Shown: piece by piece, positions 12,122 to 24,341 of the stretch
Numbering within the stretch: the first letter of the stretch is position 1
Layout of the letters: each line of letters starts with the position of its first letter
DNA from: Orbilia blumenaviensis
Lineage: Eukaryota; Ascomycota; Orbiliomycetes; Orbiliales; Orbiliaceae
Length of the DNA: 64,000 nucleotides
Reading direction: 5' to 3'
Assembly (NCBI GenBank): GCA_036872755.1
Contig: JAVHNS010000007.1
Location: forward strand, 1,426,001 to 1,490,000
Program-made: the position numbers and the translations under genes
Notes under the pieces: model-generated
What the model was told of the DNA's origin: nothing
Seen by the model: only the letters and a program-made list of their open reading frames with translations
The model's database searches: none

Positions 12122-15100
12122 ATGCAACTCACCATTCTATACGCTCATACGGGCGACGCCTATTCTGTGGACCCTGGACTGTTCTCTTCGTTCGTCTCTC
12201 TCTCTCCCCTCCTTTTTATCCCTCTTTTATTCCTCCTCTTCTTTTTTTCTTTCCCTTCTTCTAGTGTTAAGAACGGGTTTGGTGGGATGAGAAGAGGGAA
12301 TCGGCTTATCGCGATAAACGATAGCTGCTAATGTTTTATTCTACCCTAGTGTCGACGAGCTCAAGTCATGGATCGCAGAACAGTACAAAGTCCCCGTTGC
12401 GAACCAGATCTTAACCACTATCAAGGGAACACTGGTCAAGCAGGGGAATCTGGTTACTGAGGTTCGTTCTCACTTTTTTTTTTTTGTTATTGTCCCTACC
12501 CTTATGTTTCCCCAAAAAATAGCTACTTGGTAAACAGCTTCCTGTTAAGCTTCCCGCCAGCTAACGAAACCACATTAATAAAACACAGAAAGAGCTATTC
12601 CTCTACTCCCGCCAGTATATCACCCCATCTTCCAATGCTCCTCCACCTTCATTCCCCATCCCGGCTCTTAGCAAACCCTCTCCTCCACCCGATCAACCCG
12701 ACTCCCCATCCAACATTGCATCATGGCGCACCCTCTTCGCAAACAGACTATCCTGGTCTAACTCCCTATTCTCCCACGCCACCACCCTCGTCGCATCAAT
12801 AAAGTCAACCACAGCTTCAATAGCAGTAATCGATCGTTCCCTATCAGCTGCAACCACAAATCTAGACAGTCACGTGAAAACATCCGCTCAGAAATACGAT
12901 GAGTTGAAGTCATGGGCTTTCGAAGTTTTGGAATCGCAGGACAAGCTGTTAAGGAGCTGGGAGAGTGGAGTTGATAAGCTGGGAAGGATACCGATACACA
13001 GAGAAGTAGGGAAGATTGTGACAGCAGCTGAGAATGCGAAGGCTGGGAAGGGGGGTATTCCGGGGGTAAAGCCAACGGGGACGTTGGTTGACATTGTAGC
13101 GCTGGGGGATGTTAGAGGTGCGGCTAAGGAGTTGGAAGTCATTGCCAGGGAGTTTGAGATGAAAGTTCAGGGGCTGGGGAATACCTTGGAAAGTATAAGA
13201 CAGCAGTCATCCTCCTTAACAGCAGACATCCACCGTGGATGGAAAAAGAATGAAAATCTGAACTCGACGGAGGATGCGGATGGATTACTATCCGATATCA
13301 GGGCTTTGGTACAGAAGATCCAGCAGGATACAGAACACATCGCTACGTTTCCGGCTAACCAGAAGAGCTTGGCATCTATCACCAAAGTTGCGCATACGCA
13401 TACGAAAGACTATTTACCGGCGTTGATGCAGTATACGACTGAGCTAGGCGGGTTGGTGCAGGCTTGCATACAGCGGAAGAATGTAGCTGCTGGGTTTACA
13501 GTACAGAGCCTGCAGGCGATATCTAAGATCGAACAGAGGCTATATACGGATCTCACGAGTGTGGTTAAGAAGTGTGAAGTCGAGTATGAGGAGAGGAGTG
13601 AGCGTGGTTATGGAACTCTGGTGCTGGTTGCGAGGCTACCGGGGATTTATTCAAGTTTTCTGGTAGAGTGTGTTAGGAGACGGGAGTGGGCGGAGAAAAT
13701 GGGGCAGGATGGAGCTAAGCTAGCAGAGGAGCTGGCGGGGTTAAAAGAGGAAGAGGAGAAGAGGAGGAAAAAGTGGTGGAAGAGTACGACTTCTAGTGGA
13801 GAGCTTATGGTTGCTTTCTTACCGCCGCAGGATGAGACTGTTGCCGGTGGAGGAGGAGGGATTAGTGTTGAAGTCAGCTTTTCGGCGGAAACGGCAGGTT
13901 GGCCGGTCGTTGGTCGTGCGGATTTGGATGTTCTCCTTAATGCGCTTAAGGGGGTTGAAGGAGTTGAAGGATTGGTTAGGGAGCTTGCGCAGGGGATTAT
14001 TGATCTCGATAAGCCGACTAGGAGGCAGAGGAAGGCTACGACACCGGCTCTAGCGACCAGGGCGTTCAAGATGGGCAGTATTCACGAGGCCGCGATGGCT
14101 AGTTCATTTTTGAGCACCGGTGGCGGTGCAGCAGTGGGTGGAATAGCGGACGATGCGACTATCAAACGGTTACGTGAGGATAGGGCGCGCTTGGAGGAGA
14201 GGGCGAGGATGTATGAAAGCCGGGTTAGGAAGCTAGAGGATCTATTGCATCGACAACAGAGGCCTGGAAACGCGGCTGGGGTACAGTTCGTAAGCGCCAC
14301 TACGAACGGAAGCGCCACCGTTGGCGTTGGGAGCCCACTTGCAGCGGAACCGATGTCTAGGAATAGTTCTCAGGGAACAATCATAACACCTATGAATGTG
14401 AATAATCGACGGATATCGGTTACAGAAGATCCATCTAAGGCGCTCACAATGAGGATCGTTACTCTGGAAAATGATCTTGAGAAGGAAAGGGAGGCGAGGC
14501 AGAAGCTGGAGGTAGAGGCGATCAAGAAGTTTGAGGATGAGAAGAGGGGGTGGGATAAGCAGATGATGGATGTGGATTCTACGAAGAAAGATCTTTTGGC
14601 GAATATTCAGGCTCAGCAACAGGAGTTTAATATGGAGAGGAAAGAGCTACAGGATAAGATCGTGGAGGTTGAAGAGCAGCTGGAGGGGTGGAAGACGAGG
14701 GTTGAAGAGGTTTACGCGGAGATGGATAGGATGGAGGAGAGTAAAGCTCTTGAAGCGGCAAGAAATAGTGGGCTTGGAAGAGAAGTTGAGGAGATGCAGA
14801 GGGAGCTTGAGGAGTATAAATTGTTGTTGGAAGAGCACGAGGGGAAGATGGGGACTATGATTAGGGAGAATGAAGAGATGAGGATTGGAGCCGAGAAGGT
14901 AGCTGAGGGGTTTAGAAAGGAATTGGAGGTTGTCAGAAAAGCGGATGAGCAGAAGATGCTGGCGATTGACGGGTGGGAGAAGCGGGTGCTTGAAGAGCAG
15001 GAGAGACATAGTCTTGCGGTTGTGGATTTGGAGAGGAAGATTCATGCTCTTGAGGCGGCAGCTCAGGTGAAGGATGCCGAGAATAAACGGCTTACGGCGA

Positions 15101-16488
15101 GGGTTGAAAAAGCGACCAAGGAGCTTGATACCTTTAGGAGTAAAGTCAGCGGCGTCCTAGTCCAGCAACCCAATATTCACGACTCCCACTACGAACTCGC
15201 ACGGACGCAGATACTCGATGTTGATGAGCTTACGGCCCGGCTGGAAGGATTTGTTGGAGAATTACGACAGCAAATTTCACGCGGAGAAACCCAGCTACAA
15301 ACCCTACAGGACGGAAACCGTACTCTACAGACCAGGTTTGAGGCTCGGACGGTTAAGGCTAAGGACCTGACTCAGAAGCTGTACACCCACAACGCACGGT
15401 CTGGACAGTTGCTTGAGTCTCTAGGTTTTAAAGTGATCGTGGACGACGATGGGGCTACACAAATCGTACGACCTTCACGAGGTAGTATTGATGGGGATCA
15501 GATGGCGAAGAGCATCAGTATGTCGACGAGCCTGCCGCCGCTACCACGAGACTTTGGAAAGGGCGATGTGGAGTTGTTGTATTGGATGGACAATGCGGAT
15601 TCGGAAGCGGAAAGTGAGAAGTATGCGACTTTCTTAAGCTCGATTGGGACCTTTGACCTCGATGCGTTTGGGGACGCGGTTACGAAGCGAGTCAGAGAGG
15701 CCGAGCACATGGCTAGGAAATGGCAGAAACAGTGCCGTGACTACCGCGACAAATACCATCGAGCTGCGGCAGAAGCGAGTGAAAAGATCGCATACAGGAG
15801 TTTCAAAGAGGGGGATTTGGCGCTTTTCTTGCCGACTAGGAATCAGGTTACTAGGCCATGGGCAGCATTCAACGTTGGTGCTCCGCATTACTTTTTGAGA
15901 GAGGTGGAGGGCCATAGGTTGAAGGCGAGGGATTGGTTACTAGCGAGGATCTCGAAGGTTGAGCAACGAGTGGTGGATTTGAAGAATGGGAATAATGGAG
16001 GGGCTGGGAGTACTGTGGCTACAATTGGAGATAAGGGATCCTCGGTTAGTAGTGATACTGGGGTTGAGACTGTGGATGAGGATAACCCGTTCCAGTTGAG
16101 CGATGGTCTTCGATGGTATCTACTTGATGCTGTTGAGGAAGGGAAATTGGGAGCTCCCAGCACACCTGGGTTGGGGAGTAGTACTGTTGCGGCGGCGAAT
16201 GTGGATGCGAAGGGGAGTACTTCTATTAGACCTGGTAATGCGAAGAAGATTGGAGGGAATAGTAGTACCTTGGGGGTTAGGAAGACGTTGACGAAGAGTT
16301 TGGCACAAAGTGGGGGCCCAATTGTTGGTGGTGGGGATGCGGCTAGTATCAGAAGTCGGGAGAGTAGGGAGAGTGGGAGGAAGGGAAGTGAGGGAAGTAA
16401 TAATCGGCCGGTGATTACGGGGACGGGAGCTGTGGGGGGTAGCGCGGTGGAGGATGAGAGGCCGGGGTCGAGGACTTCTGTTCCTTGA
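12122..16488 (+). CDS. ATG11: Autophagy-related protein 11, selective autophagy scaffold
   Basis: Exons 12122-12189, 12350-12461 and 12589-16488 give 1359 residues. Atg11 links cargo receptors to the Atg1 kinase complex at the phagophore assembly site, for pexophagy, mitophagy and related selective autophagy. The N-terminus (MQLTILYAHTGDAYSVDPG) and the spliced VDELKSWIAEQYKVPVANQI match the ubiquitin-like N-terminal part of Atg11. Long coiled coils occupy about residues 590-1000. The conserved Atg11 C-terminal domain (FKEGDLALFLPTRNQ, then PWAAFNVGAPHYFLRE) lies at about 1130-1220. A Gly/Ser-rich unstructured tail follows. Both introns start with the weak donor GTTCGT; the junctions keep frame and restore conserved sequence. 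Neighbouring genes show no operon-like relation. Confidence 0.93.
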
Positions 16489-16639
16489 TTCCCCTCTCTT
16501 TGGACTGATTCTTACCGTTTGTCTTTTCTAGGTTCTTTTTAGGAGTACCCCCCCCCTTTTTTTTTATGATCTGAGATTTTGCGATTCCAAGGGAAAGCGC
16601 CGGCGTACATTATCTCATTTTTTATTTTTCACCTATTTT

Positions 16640-16662
16640 TGGATGGATGGATGGATGGATAC
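16640..16662. repeat. (GGAT)n microsatellite
   Basis: Five or so GGAT units in the 3' region of ATG11. Confidence 0.85.
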
Positions 16663-18968
16663 CATATCTTTTTGTTTTAGGGCCTCTTGTTTTTGTTTTT
16701 TTTCTTATATAAAACGAATTTGGAAAACTGTTTATGCATGCATGCTTATAAGTTTTTACATAGCTGGACGTTATGGGCTCCTTTTTCTACTTTCCTCTGA
16801 TATATAGCAAGCGTGGTGTATCATTCTTCTTCTTCTTCTTCCTCTTTGATCCTTTTCTTGATTCTGGGTCCATTTCTATGCCTTTAAGGCTGTATCCGTC
16901 TTTTAAATTAAATGCCATGAGATTAGATTCAATGGGTAATGTGATCGACTAGTAAATATTGGTAGTTTGTATATTTTAGGTCTTGGGTAATCGTAAGTGC
17001 GATATGACCATGATTGGTCGGAGGTTGTGGAATTGTATATATGCACACGCATAGATTCCCCACCAGGGTACTTCAGATTAATATATTTAATCGCGATATC
17101 GTCACAGTTGTGGTCAACAGCATTTGGGACCGAGACAAAGCATATACCAACAATTAATTACGATAATATACATTTTTAAATTGAAAATTCAACAAAATAT
17201 GCTTTGTTTCATATTCTTGATCTCTGACATCTCCAAATTGTTGCATTTTGAGAAGCCGGTAGTTGGAGACGGAGTAGGCCCGGAAGTATTTACCCTGATT
17301 GATAGAACAGTTTGTCCATTTTATTGACCTTTGGTATTTAATCTAGTCTTCTGTTGTTCATACAGCATTTTACGCTTAGCATTGCATATTATATATTACC
17401 TGTCACTGATACGGTCCAACGAATATTCGCACAATAATGGGTCTGGATTCGACGCCCCAACACGAAGAACAACGAGATACAATAGCCGCTCATGGAGCTG
17501 ATAACTTTCTCTATCGATGCTCGGCGGGTTATCACATCACTACTGGGGTTCTTGGTGTATAACTGGTGGCGAGGGAGTTCAATAAGCTCAACCTCGGATT
17601 CTTTACTACTGTTCTTGGGAGCGCATGCCGGAATATACTGTTACCTTCGATATTACGTTTTTACGTCTGGTCCAAGGGAATTTGGGATAAATCTTGTGAT
17701 GAGACAATCCTAATGGATCTACCGGCTGCCAACTGCATGCAGCTTACCCCCTCGGATTACTTGGACTTGGAGGTGCGTGAGAGGCGTAATGCCCGGGTGA
17801 CTTTCGACGTCAGCAGTCGGAATAATCTTTACTTTCTTCAGCTACTCGATGGCAGGCCTGGCATTTCGAATATCAAAAAACAACGGACCATCCATCTTTC
17901 CCCTAGCTTATCGGCACGTCTTAGCACACGTTTTTCAGCATCAGCTAGGGCAAGTGTTTTCCGTCGACCCCAGGCAATTAGGATTGGATCTTGGAGGATT
18001 TCCAGGCGGAAGGGTTTTTATCGATGTGCATGGCCACTAGCTGTAGTATTATATTCTTTTGTGCGGTTCGGACCACCACCCCACTTTCTATAATATATTA
18101 TGCAGGACATATAACAGTGGGCTGAAGGTTTACAATTGGGTTTTAGTGGTTAGCGGGTGTCGTTATCATACCTATGTGAGCGTTATGTTTACGTTCTTTC
18201 GTTTTTTATATGCTTAACTATTGGATTGATAGCGTCAGTGTTGGTTTTTGCTTGAAGTGTGGCACAAAATGCAATAGATCTCCACTGTGAGACTTGTGGG
18301 ACTGGTGCGGCTTGCAGTTAGATTATCAGTTAGCTATATAGACGTGTAATGCACTGCGGTATTTAAGACCTTCATAGATTCTTCCGGAGGGCGGCCACGA
18401 GGCCAGCTCTATAAAATCCTTATATCCTCTTATGATTTTAAGTAATTATTCGCCATGCAGGGCGTAGCCATTGACAATCAATAAACTTCGATGGAATTTA
18501 TAAATATATAGATTCAGGCATATACGTTATTGTAGTTAGCGGTGGTCCAGAAGGCTTAAGAATAATGGGTGCACCCGTGTGGGTATTGGGATTTAATTAA
18601 GACATAGGACAGATGCACCGCACCACCAGCCAGGACTCCAAGAGCCAAGGCACACGCATGTACATAAAACAGTTAATCACGCATGGCCGCTGATGCAATA
18701 ATAGAATCTCCGAGAGCGGCCAGTTTGGAGGTCGTGGAGAAGTGATTATGCTGACTTTTGTACTTGTAGGTGCCTAAGCTTAGTATGATACCATATTACC
18801 CTAGAGTTTGATAGTGAGGTAATTGCGGATGGCCACCAGTGAATTTAGCGATGATGCTATGTCGGGTGTAACGAGTACCAGGGCCTCTCGAGCCCTCGAG
18901 ATCTCAAGAAGGCTAGTTTACGGAAGCAGGTGTAACGTACTACAAGAAATACAGAGGGGAAGTTTCTC

Positions 18969-18975
18969 TATATAA
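18969..18975 (+). promoter_or_regulatory. TATA box candidate for the 146-aa orphan gene
   Basis: TATATAA 150 nt upstream of the ATG at 19125. A spacing of this size was also seen for the glycine-rich genes. Confidence 0.45.
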
Positions 18976-19124
18976 TGAAGCCAGATCTCCTCCGGGATCT
19001 CGGGTTCTTGATATACTTGTAGTCAGTCTTCAAAGATTCTACTATCAGCATAGAAGCTTTCGATTAAACAAATTCCTACCTTATACACATATTTTTCCAA
19101 TTTGACATTGACAGATTTTCAAAA

Positions 19125-19565
19125 ATGGCCCCACCACCAATTACCGGTAAAATCTTCTTCCGGGGACTCAGGCACAATGATGGAGGCGGCACCCTTTCTA
19201 ACCGCATCGAAGCCGTTATCGACGCCCTCACAAACGGAAAGGCTTTCCTCATATTCATCTCCGGCCACGAACTCCACGAGCCAATCGAATTACACTCCAC
19301 TGGAGTCGGGGTCCCAGGTACCTATATCTGGGAAACCAAGAACAGCGTATCAATTTTTGTTGGCGAGAATGCTGTTCTAGATAAAGCTAAGCTGTTGATG
19401 GAAAATAGAACTGATATGGTCTCAGACCCGCTGGATCCAGATGACAATCGTACCAATGGTGACTGGGTCTCAAGCGCGTGGCTGACGTTTGGAGACAACG
19501 GACAGCAGAAGTTTGAGGATTTGCCTATTAATATAGCTAGAAGCAAAGAAATAAGCCATAGATAG
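19125..19565 (+). CDS. Hypothetical protein, 146 aa, single exon
   Basis: The ATG has strong context (aaaATGgcc) and a TATA box 150 nt upstream, and codon use and composition look coding. The product begins MAPPPITGKIFFRGLRHNDG and contains a beta-rich middle (PGTYIWETKNSVSIFVGENA) and an acidic loop (DPLDPDDNRTNGDW). It has no signal peptide, membrane segment or cysteine-rich pattern, so it is probably cytosolic. I do not recognise the family. The predicted strand-rich pattern could suit a small beta-sandwich, but that is a guess. It stands alone in a gene-poor stretch. Confidence 0.6.
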   Translation: MAPPPITGKIFFRGLRHNDGGGTLSNRIEAVIDALTNGKAFLIFISGHELHEPIELHSTGVGVPGTYIWETKNSVSIFVGENAVLDKAKLLMENRTDMVSDPLDPDDNRTNGDWVSSAWLTFGDNGQQKFEDLPINIARSKEISHR

Positions 19566-20481
19566 AAATTTCTTTCGCTTACTTCTGGGGGCTATGGCAT
19601 ATATAAAATCACTACTTGGTAGAATTGGTTTTTGTATCTTAAAAAAGCCAAAGCATATATGCGCATATATATTTGTGCATGAAACCTAGCTTCGGTAGCT
19701 TTGAAGTTGGTATTCGAATATTCATGTCATACTCTCTTCCACATCTCTATGACCATGCAAGCCACAATCGAATTAATCGATTGCAAAGTAGGGCTCTCTC
19801 TATATATATATAGATTATTTCTATAGATTATTCCTATAGATGCGCGCCGTTTCCAATTAAAGAGCCTCCTGATCCAATTGACAACTGCGTCAATCCATAG
19901 TATATTTCCACAATCACAATGAAATAGATCCTAATTAAACAGAGCCTAAAATGCGTTACAGCACACAAAATGGCAACAAGTACGGCCGCGGAACTACTTA
20001 CGACTAACAACTTACCAGGGCAGGGTATTTTCTATACAAAATACTAGACTTTAAAGTAGCTAGGTTCATTTAAGCATCGTATTAGAATACTAACACTAAC
20101 CCTCACAGCTATCTGGAACGTGGGTGCCTTCCCTCCTCTGGCTTCTTTGATAGTAAATGTTATATTTAATATTGAGATAATTTAAATATCTGCAACTAAA
20201 GTTTAACTCCTGTAACCAGGATAAAGGCCCGATACTGGACATAAAGTCCCCGATACCAAATTTGCAAAGCTAAGCAAGCCACGCAAACCTATATACATAA
20301 CGCATAAATCTTTATATATCTAGCGTCTAAAAATCGAGATACTCGATTTGCATATTCAGGATCAATACGATGGCATGCCGAGGCCATAGAGCGCAACTAT
20401 AAAACAAAAAGGGTAAAACGGGTACCAACTAAAGGATTGAGAGAGAGAAAACGTGTATTCACGATAAACTATGAGGTAGTC
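19566..20481. other. intergenic between convergent genes
   Basis: AT-rich, no gene seen. Contains the 3' UTRs of the 146-aa orphan and the 431-aa minus-strand gene. Confidence 0.6.
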
Positions 20482-21841
20482 TTATGCGTGCGCGGCCGCT
20501 TCTATTTCACTCTCGTGGGAACCCATATCCCGTCTGTGCTTATGAAACCCTGAAAATGCTCCTGGGTGGTACCCACGGCCCGACCCAGAAGACCCAGAAA
20601 ACCCCAAACCGTATCCACCCGTGGGCGGCCTACCAGAGCCCGGGTCGGGATCATTATTTGGATCACGCCAACTCGGGCCAGATAGACGTAATGGCGGTTC
20701 GTACTCTAGAGACTCTAGGGCGACATTCTCAGGTTCAATCGGGTTACCGAGCAAGTCTACCGTAAATCCCAATTGCGGGCCAGGTGCCAGGTAACTATCC
20801 GGAACATTTGGATCTATTGCCCATGTCCATTCTCTATTTTCTTGGAGGCGCCTGATTGGCGCTGGTATTTGATTAATTGCGTCTTGGTAGTGGGATAGTA
20901 GAAGTGGGCTCCCATCGTCTAAGGTCACGCCTGCAGCAGGCGGCTGCCCAAGCATTACCTCGCAGTGGCAATCTAGGTCCCCATCAGGATTAGCTATCTT
21001 ATCTAAAAAGCACATCCTAATATACAAATAATGCAAATTAGTATTGCTAGTTTACAGGGATTTACTCACTGTAGAAAACATGGCACTTAACGGCCACGAC
21101 AGATGTAGTACACATATCCACACGATGCTTCCGCAATTTACTCGGTCCAGGCTTTACATTTGCGATAATAAAACCTGTGATTGGATCGCATCTGCAAGTG
21201 TTCATACAGATTTCGCGTAACGTTCTCACCATCCTCCTACTTTTAGCCATATCGAGTTTGGGCTGAGCGCCCTTGTAAGGTGGCGGAGTAAGAGTATACC
21301 TGCTGATTTCGCTCTCGTACTCAGACTGAGTGATTCCCCAAAGACCATTATATGGAATCGTCCCCAATACCAAATCCTCAATGATCTGGAAAGTCGCTCT
21401 CTCATCATAGCATCTGATTTGCATTTCGCCATGATAAAAGTAGGAAGGATCTAGACTACGACGAATATTTAATTCTGCCTTGGAGACTCCGTTATAACTA
21501 ACGGAAGACCCAGTTCCAGCTGTCAAATTGGTTTTGAGATTTCCCCGGATTTTATTCCTTGTCAACGCGTCGCGGAGAACAGGGTTAGAAGTTGTAGCGG
21601 TATTTTCGTCGAGGCTCGCGGACGTTTTAGACTGCACAGCATTGAGACAAAATACGCACGATTCACTTGAGGCCGCGGCGGTGCCGGTGATGAGGTTTGT
21701 GCTTGTTGGAACTAATGTGTTCTCAGTCGGTAGCAGTGTAGAGGTCGCCTCTCCCAAGTTCACCAAGACGGGCAGATATAGCCATTGAAACAAAAAAGAA
21801 ACAATTGTCGGACGCTCAGATTGCAAGGGAAAGAGGCGCAT
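20482..21841 (-). CDS. Putative secreted Cys-containing protein, 431 aa
   Basis: Two exons, 21841-21070 and 21005-20482, joined across an intron with donor GTGAGT and acceptor TTTTAG (21069-21006). A nearer AG (at 21020) would break the frame. The N-terminus has a hydrophobic stretch at about residues 13-29 (VSFLFQWLYLPVLVNLG), which looks like a signal peptide or signal anchor. Cysteines cluster as CVFC, CMNTCRC, and DCHC just after the splice site (DGDLDCHCEV), suggesting disulfides in an extracellular domain. The C-terminal 90 residues are rich in Gly, Pro and Ser, then His/Arg, and are probably disordered. I recognise no family; a secreted effector-like or wall-associated role is conceivable but unproven. 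Confidence 0.65.
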
Positions 21842-22689
21842 TTCTACTCAAGATGTTAAATTAACTAAGAGCCAACCTGTGTTACCGAATAGCTAGATTA
21901 ACACCTGCAGGCGGATCTAAGGACAATTTGTATAACGATAAATCAATATCGCTGTCTCCACAGTGTATTGATTTAAATATTATGTATAACCATTAAATAA
22001 GGATAGCCATAGAAAAGCAAAGGAATAGATTGATAACATCAAGATGAATTCAAGACATATGAATGTGGACAATATGGTTATCCCGCAGCTAAGTAACAAT
22101 ACATATACCTAAATTTTTGATTTGGGGGGGCTTAAACTTGCCAATCCCTCTGAAACTTTAAGAATCAAAATCCAGGTCATACGACGTAACATATATATAA
22201 ACTACTGGGATAGCTACCATGCCCTGCGCATGCGCGCGCCTCGAGTACCAACTACCAACATCATGATACCAAACTGCGTTTAGCATTCATAAAACGTCGG
22301 TCCAACTTGATATCTTCGTCACCTAGCAAGATTACACATACAGCATCGGCTACACATGGATATGCTCATCGTTGGATCCACAGCGCGCCATGCACTAATA
22401 AAAGTTCCTTCGAGCCCACTCGTCCTGTATTTACACATACAGTAGCGCATTTGATGCGTTTTGGAAGGCCCTCTTGGCCCTGGAGTTATACCGAAAACCC
22501 TAGTTAACTATCAAATTGCAAACTTCAGTTAACAGCTAGCGCTAAACCTAGAAAAGGAAAGGACATAATGCCGAACGAAGAGAGCGAATGAATCTTCAAC
22601 ATATGGGGATAGCCTGTTTCGTATGTCTACATGCATGTTGTAATTTTAAATCAATAGTCTACTTAGCAGACGAGTATTCTTCATGAAGG

Positions 22690-22920
22690 GTGCTATAGTT
22701 AGGGAGCTAATAAGCTGCTAGTTAGTTAGCCTGCTTGTAAACCAGCGACTAGCCAGCCAGCCTTCGGACTATCCAAGCTACTAATTTGCCTGCCTATCTA
22801 TGAACCAGTTAACTTGACTCACAAACCACTGGACCACCCATTTATAGACTAGTTACCAGCCAGTTTGTTTATGGGTTGCTGTCTAACTAGTTGGTCAGTC
22901 GACGGGTTGGTGCGTGATTA
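22690..22920. repeat. degenerate TTAG/CTAA minisatellite, island 2
   Basis: Recurring words ctagttagttag, gtaaaccagcgactagccagc, aaccagttaac, tatagactagttaccagcc and tctaactagttgg with a loose 20-25-nt period. Same family as 740-940 and 52815-53130. Confidence 0.6.
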
Positions 22921-23595
22921 TATGGTTTTGTATTGTGCAAGCGTTTAAAATATTGTAAATTTAATTTTGTCAGTGATGATAACGCTCCTTTGGCGCGCTG
23001 TGCTCCAGACCACAGAAACCCGGCTGTATTAAAAGCCAGATACAGTGAGGAATCTCATTCCTCAGCCAAACCGTGGGTTTTCGTCTTTAGTAACCACCTA
23101 GGTAGGTATACGTCGGTGGCAAACCATGGAAAGAGTTTCTGGGAAGGCTGTGCCTATCGGCATTGCATTGGAGGCCTCCAGAAGGCATCAACATGACCAA
23201 GGGAGCAGCATTGGTTTGCAATCGCAACGCCTCTAATGTCGCCTCGAGGTGCACAGTGCTACAAGCTAACTTCCTTAGTGCTGGCGCAATTGGCTCCAGT
23301 CTAACTGGTTCGTTAACGTTATTATTAGTCACTCTGGGGCTCCTCTGGGACTGTCTTGACAGCCCTGTGTTGAAGGCTCCGCCTACTTACCTAGTAAGTT
23401 GGTACCTAGTTCGGTAAATACCACAGACTCAACACAAGGCTGCAACCAACGACGTCACGATCCCCACCGAAATAACCCCACCCAGCTGCACTTCTGGTAC
23501 TCCTAGGCTAGTAGAGTAGTCTGCCTACGGCTCCAGCGGCACTGGGCCTCGAATTATTATATAAACTACTTAATTTATCCCCATTGACATTACAT

Positions 23596-23603
23596 TATAT
23601 AAA
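23596..23603 (+). promoter_or_regulatory. TATA box candidate for glycine-rich gene A
   Basis: TATATAAA, 113 nt before the first in-frame ATG (23709) and 281 nt before the preferred one (23877). Confidence 0.45.
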
Positions 23604-23876
23604 TCATATCTATGTTTACCCATATACCCACTTCTGAATATTGATCTCGACATTAACCCCCCTAAAAAAGCCAACTGAATCCAAATAAACCTATTTGAAA
23701 TTCTATATATGACCAAAAAAACCTCTCCTCCTCCAAATCCACAGGATATCTTTTCAACATTCTTCAGTACACCTACTCCGGAACAGTCCGGCTCACCCCC
23801 TCATCAAAACCAAACTAGTTTCCTTTTCCAACCACGCCAACCTCAGTTCCCTAACAATTCATCCAGTTCCATCAAG

Positions 23877-24341
23877 ATGGCAATTTTCAGCCGACTCTTC
23901 AACCGAATGAAGAGAAAGTCTTCCAGTGAACAGGAACCAACGGGCAAAAATGATACTACAGTTGTTCCTCAAGTAGTAGTATCTAATCCACAGAGGGATA
24001 CCAAAACTGGCGCGCCACAACCGAAGTCCAACTACAGTCCAGCCAGATCTAGGCCTTCTGGAGGTGGTGGTGGCGGTAGTGGAGTCAACAACCATAATTT
24101 TGTGGCGTTAAACTCGATGCTATCCACAAGCTTGAACCCGGACAGCTCGTATGGTCATAGTCACCATAATCATCACAGTGGCTCAGGCGACCACTGTAGT
24201 AGTAGCAGTTACACATATAGTAGCGGGGGTGGCGGAGGATCTTCTTCCTATAGCTCTGGGGGAGATGGAGGCGGTGGAGGGAGTTCGTCTAGCGGTGGGG
24301 GTGACGGCGGCGGGTCCAGTAGCTGCGGGGGCGGGTTCTAG
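23877..24341 (+). CDS. Glycine-rich small protein A (154 aa), paralogue of the next gene
   Basis: The protein begins MAIFSRLFNRMKRK, a short basic amphipathic start. A Ser/Pro linker follows, then the core FVALNSMLSTSLNPD, a His/Ser patch (SHHNHHSGSGDH) and a Gly/Ser tail ending SSSCGGGF. The core matches SVALNAVLATSLNAD in the gene at 25375, so the two are paralogues. An upstream in-frame ATG at 23709 would give 210 residues. I prefer 23877 because its context (aagATGgca) is strong while that at 23709 (tatATGacc) is weak, and because the paralogue starts at the matching point. Function unknown; the tail is low complexity and likely disordered. Confidence 0.65.
   Translation: MAIFSRLFNRMKRKSSSEQEPTGKNDTTVVPQVVVSNPQRDTKTGAPQPKSNYSPARSRPSGGGGGGSGVNNHNFVALNSMLSTSLNPDSSYGHSHHNHHSGSGDHCSSSSYTYSSGGGGGSSSYSSGGDGGGGGSSSSGGGDGGGSSSCGGGF

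Larger units (their letters stand above)
16489..19124. other. intergenic, 2.6 kb
   Basis: No supportable gene. Microsatellites follow ATG11 (about 16640-16662 GGAT, and 16826-16842 TTC). Open frames between 17436 and 18093 shift frame, have no family similarity I recognise and are probably chance or relic; an ATG at 17436 opens only 37 codons. A TATA candidate for the 146-aa gene sits at 18969-18975. Confidence 0.5.
21842..23876. other. intergenic, 2 kb
   Basis: No gene supported. Holds degenerate repeat island 2 (22690-22920) and TATA candidates at 23558-23564 and 23596-23603 for the downstream glycine-rich gene. Confidence 0.55.

Noticed and set aside
17436..18093. Open frames suggesting a small gene between ATG11 and the 146-aa orphan
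   Set aside because: Frames switch without plausible introns and no family resemblance is seen.
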